The notes beneath the pieces were generated by a model that saw only the letters and a program-made list of their open reading frames with translations, was not told the DNA's origin and ran no database searches. Both the position numbers and the translations under genes were made by a program. Of a stretch of DNA of 64,000 bases, positions 62,901-64,000 are shown piece after piece (position 1 is the first letter of the stretch; each line of letters starts with the position of its first letter). Location: positions 13,733,398-13,797,397 of the forward strand of contig JAUJPP010000003.1 of the NCBI GenBank assembly GCA_030562195.1. Reading direction: 5' to 3'. Origin of the DNA: Nipponacmea schrenckii (taxonomy: Eukaryota; Mollusca; Gastropoda; Lottiidae).

Positions 62901-63978
62901 CATTAAATAGACTTTGTCAGTAAAAATGATTAATGTAGCATAACCTTGTCTTTTCTAATATCTATATTTGATTACTCTTACTAAATGATTTATTAAGAAG
63001 ATAAAAGACAATGGAGTTTGTGTCTATTATAAAATAGTTGTTATTAACCAGCTTCAGGCCATGTATTTTAGGGCTTTGATGAATTTCTATTTCATATTGA
63101 GTGGTTTGTAGTTTATGAACCAAACCCTTTGCTGCTTTTCTATGCAAAATTGTCATTTTAATCAGATCGACTTTTATGGTGGAAAATATTCGATCACATT
63201 TTCTGTATCATTTTACTGATACTTATAATACAGAAAAGAACAGCAAAACCCTTTTATTGATATTGCTTTCAGAAAGATCTACTGCTGTAAGTCGACAAGT
63301 AGCAATCTAGCCAACGAATGAAACATTTATAGTTAATATGATATTAGATTATTTAGTAGTAATACTCCACACAAGTCCATTCAAAACTACCTATAATCTA
63401 AACTATAACAATTTTCACCATGTCAAGCTATTACGAACTTCATACTAAAACTTGACTGCAATAATCACCGTTCATGTATCATAGAGGTTTGTAAAGGAAA
63501 CGATTTGACTGGCTTATATGCTTGCAAATTGGTCACTCAGATGCCTCGATAAAGGTTTATAAATACAAAACCATAATATTAGGATAATTTCTGTCGAAAG
63601 CTTTAATTGGCTGTTTTCGCTGGTGTACAATCTAATCAAATCATTGCATTGCGTGATACAAGGATACTGACTATTCCAAGTATAAATACAAAATTCGAAA
63701 TAGCTTGACATTATGAAGATGGTCTGTGAAAAACTAATTGAGAATCTAGATTTGATGATGCGATGATCAAATTCTAATGTATCGGTTTGTGTCAGTCAAC
63801 ACAACTTTTGAATAATACTTACTGAATCTTGAAATGATCCTACTACTCTCTCGTCTGCATTTACATCGACTACGTTCCTAATATTTTTCAGGTATCAACA
63901 TCTTTGTGGCATTTTTCTTGCTATTGTTACTAATGGAGTCAAATTTACCACCGGCGGCGGTCTCGGTACCTCTACTGG
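44936..63978 (+). CDS. Nicotinic acetylcholine receptor-type Cys-loop subunit, candidate anion-selective (gene 2, 3' end outside window)
   Basis: Coding exons: 44936-44987, candidate microexon 49795-49824, 52288-52487, 52829-52938, 55003-55457, 63892-63978. Phases and the lengths of the last three match gene 1 exactly (110, 455, 87). Numbering with the microexon: signal peptide about 1-17, loop D Trp91, loop A Trp122 and Tyr129, Cys-loop C164-C178, loop B Trp185, loop C Tyr228 and C230-C231, M1 about 250-271, M2 from Lys279. Sequons at N62 and N199. P277-A278-K279 again replaces the Gly-Glu-Lys of cation channels. The M2 helix is wholly apolar apart from Asn at 6' and Glu at 19', unlike gene 1. 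M3, the cytoplasmic loop and M4 should follow beyond 64000. This is a paralogue of gene 1 by tandem duplication, about 70 percent identical over the largest exon by hand count; the two subunits might co-assemble. Confidence 0.94.
44988..49794. other. Gene 2 intron 1
   Basis: About 4.8 kb of AT-rich intron between the signal-peptide exon and the candidate microexon. I see no gene that I can support. A minus-strand 26-codon acidic frame with a strong start context sits at 46228-46308, and a minus frame at 49486-49704 has a signal-peptide-like stretch; both are discussed as observations only. Confidence 0.7.
49795..49824 (+). CDS. Gene 2 candidate 30-nt microexon, basic peptide
   Basis: The acceptor tttatcttgcag precedes it and the donor AAAA|gtgagt follows it. 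The 30 nt enter and leave in phase 1, so inclusion or skipping both keep the frame. Included, it gives GGKRLKKGNK before FPPIKL; skipped, Ala17 joins Glu then FPPIKL. The peptide is strongly basic and would form the extreme N-terminus of the mature subunit. Gene 1 shows no counterpart in the spliced model. Without transcript data it is a candidate, probably alternative, exon. Confidence 0.55.
49825..52287. other. Gene 2 intron 2
   Basis: About 2.5 kb of intron. It holds the tRNA-derived SINE-like element at about 51791-51950. The plus-strand open frames at 50507-51304 are AT-rich and featureless. Confidence 0.75.
51791..51950 (-). mobile_element. tRNA-derived SINE-like element
   Basis: On the minus strand there is a pol III A box TGGCTCAGTGG (51930-51940) and a perfect B box GGTTCGAATCC (51876-51886), followed by a non-tRNA body down to about 51791. 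The bases where acceptor-stem halves should lie do not pair, so it is not an intact tRNA. The segment is much richer in GC than the flanking intron. The outer boundaries are estimates and no target duplication was identified. Confidence 0.65.
52288..52487 (+). CDS. Gene 2 coding exon 3: N-terminal helix and loop D
   Basis: 200 nt, phase 1 in and phase 0 out; acceptor ttctgtttcag and donor TAT|gtaagt. It encodes HEDRLIKHLLRIYKWRGKYG, the RPVKQYNDT sequon segment and NVWDRY with the loop D Trp. It is three codons shorter than the gene 1 exon; the difference lies at the N-terminal edge. Confidence 0.93.
52829..52938 (+). CDS. Gene 2 coding exon 4: loop A
   Basis: 110 nt, the same length and phases as in gene 1. 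Encodes SWEDVYLRW through LWTPDIKLYNY with loop A Trp and Tyr. Acceptor tatttcag and donor TA|gtaagg. Confidence 0.93.
52939..55002. other. Gene 2 intron 4
   Basis: About 2.1 kb of AT-rich intron between gtaagg and ataatttcag. I see nothing else in it. Confidence 0.8.
55003..55457 (+). CDS. Gene 2 coding exon 5: Cys-loop, loops B and C, M1
   Basis: 455 nt, identical in length to the gene 1 exon. It encodes the Cys-loop (SSCYIDV through FPFDVQQC), loop B GSWTY, loop C LYTCCPEPF, M1 and FWIPPESPAK. It differs from gene 1 at about 46 of 151 residues, mostly in the beta-strand linkers after loop B. The sequon in the Cys-loop is lost (QC instead of NCS) but a new one appears at N199. Donor G|gtaagt. 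Confidence 0.95.
55477..55497. repeat. Short (CTAA)n microsatellite
   Basis: About five copies of ctaa just after the gene 2 exon 5 donor. Confidence 0.75.
58040..58882. repeat. Degenerate flank of the minisatellite
   Basis: Scattered copies of motifs such as tggttgatctgtaagatagt and gtaggatagtgg with irregular spacing. They are related to the regular 38-bp array that follows and look like its older, decayed edge. The left boundary is approximate. Confidence 0.6.
58883..60265. repeat. 38-bp minisatellite array, about 35 units
   Basis: Tandem units built around ctgtaggatagttgttgacc then tggtgtatactggttggt, with a period of 38 bp measured between successive ggtct starts (59463 and 59501). Units carry point variants and the occasional truncated unit. 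The array lies inside gene 2 intron 5. Because 38 is not a multiple of 3 and the reverse complement of the unit lacks stops, long antisense open frames appear that are not genes. Confidence 0.9.
59211..59775. repeat. Higher-order duplication of the minisatellite, copy 1
   Basis: 565 bp that starts near gacctgatgtatacgggttgg and ends with a unique tail (accttagccacagaaatgg to ttatttagcttacc). It recurs directly in the next 527 bp. Copy 1 has one extra 38-bp unit. Confidence 0.85.
59776..60302. repeat. Higher-order duplication of the minisatellite, copy 2
   Basis: 527 bp with the same order of variant units and the same unique tail as copy 1, shorter by exactly one 38-bp unit. The offset between copies falls from 565 at the left to 527 at the right, consistent with segmental duplication followed by loss or gain of one unit. 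Confidence 0.85.
63892..63978 (+). CDS. Gene 2 coding exon 6: M2 pore helix
   Basis: 87 nt, phase 1 at both ends as in gene 1; acceptor atatttttcag and donor G|gtaagt. It encodes GINIFVAFFLLLLLMESN, the M2-M3 linker LPPAAVSVPLLG and one base of the next Gly. Pore residues by count from Lys279 at 0': Asn 6', Val 9', Leu 13', Glu 19'. It is the last exon in the window. Confidence 0.94.
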
Positions 63979-64000
63979 GTAAGTTGTATCTAATTTTCTG

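Larger units (their letters stand above)
55458..63891. other. Gene 2 intron 5
   Basis: About 8.4 kb of intron interrupting the M2 helix codons. It contains a short TAAC microsatellite at 55477 and the large 38-bp minisatellite at about 58.0-60.3 kb. I see no exon or other gene in the rest. Confidence 0.8.

Overview
The window is AT-rich animal nuclear DNA with small exons scattered through introns of up to several kilobases. Two long genes can be read from the sequence. Both lie on the + strand and encode Cys-loop receptor subunits of the nicotinic acetylcholine receptor (nAChR) type. The channel type, the tandem paralogy and the AT-rich, intron-rich setting suggest a mollusc or another lophotrochozoan. 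I cannot name the species.

Gene 1 (coding 5064-16950) is complete: seven coding exons, 1491 nt, 496 residues. It has a signal peptide, a full ligand-binding domain with the 13-residue Cys-loop, vicinal Cys-Cys of loop C, four membrane segments and a stop codon, followed by a polyadenylation signal at 17469. Gene 2 (coding 44936-63978) has the same exon order, phases and exon lengths. It runs off the right edge after the exon that carries most of M2, so M3, the intracellular loop and M4 lie outside the window. The ligand-binding/M1 exons differ at about 46 of 151 residues by hand count. This is a tandem duplication about 30 kb apart in the same orientation.

Both subunits have Pro-Ala-Lys at the intracellular entrance of M2 in place of the Gly-Glu-Lys of cation-selective nAChRs. 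That is the residue pattern of anion-selective Cys-loop receptors, so the pair is best read as candidate acetylcholine-gated chloride channel subunits. Gene 2 also has a candidate 30-nt in-frame microexon just after the signal peptide.

Region by region: 1-5037 shows no gene. Gene 1 introns occupy 5122-16497, and intron 1 holds an isolated minus-strand candidate exon (7184-7274) with a faint secreted phospholipase A2-like signature. Region 17500-44900 is intergenic or unseen 5' UTR intron; it holds a 465-bp MITE with TTAA target duplication (20676-21140), a few unclassified open frames, a GC-richer island near 30.6-30.95 kb, a G-rich tract and short repeats. Gene 2 introns hold a tRNA-derived SINE-like element (about 51791-51950) and a large 38-bp minisatellite (about 58.0-60.3 kb) with a higher-order duplication. 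I found no CRISPR, operon, rRNA or intact tRNA.
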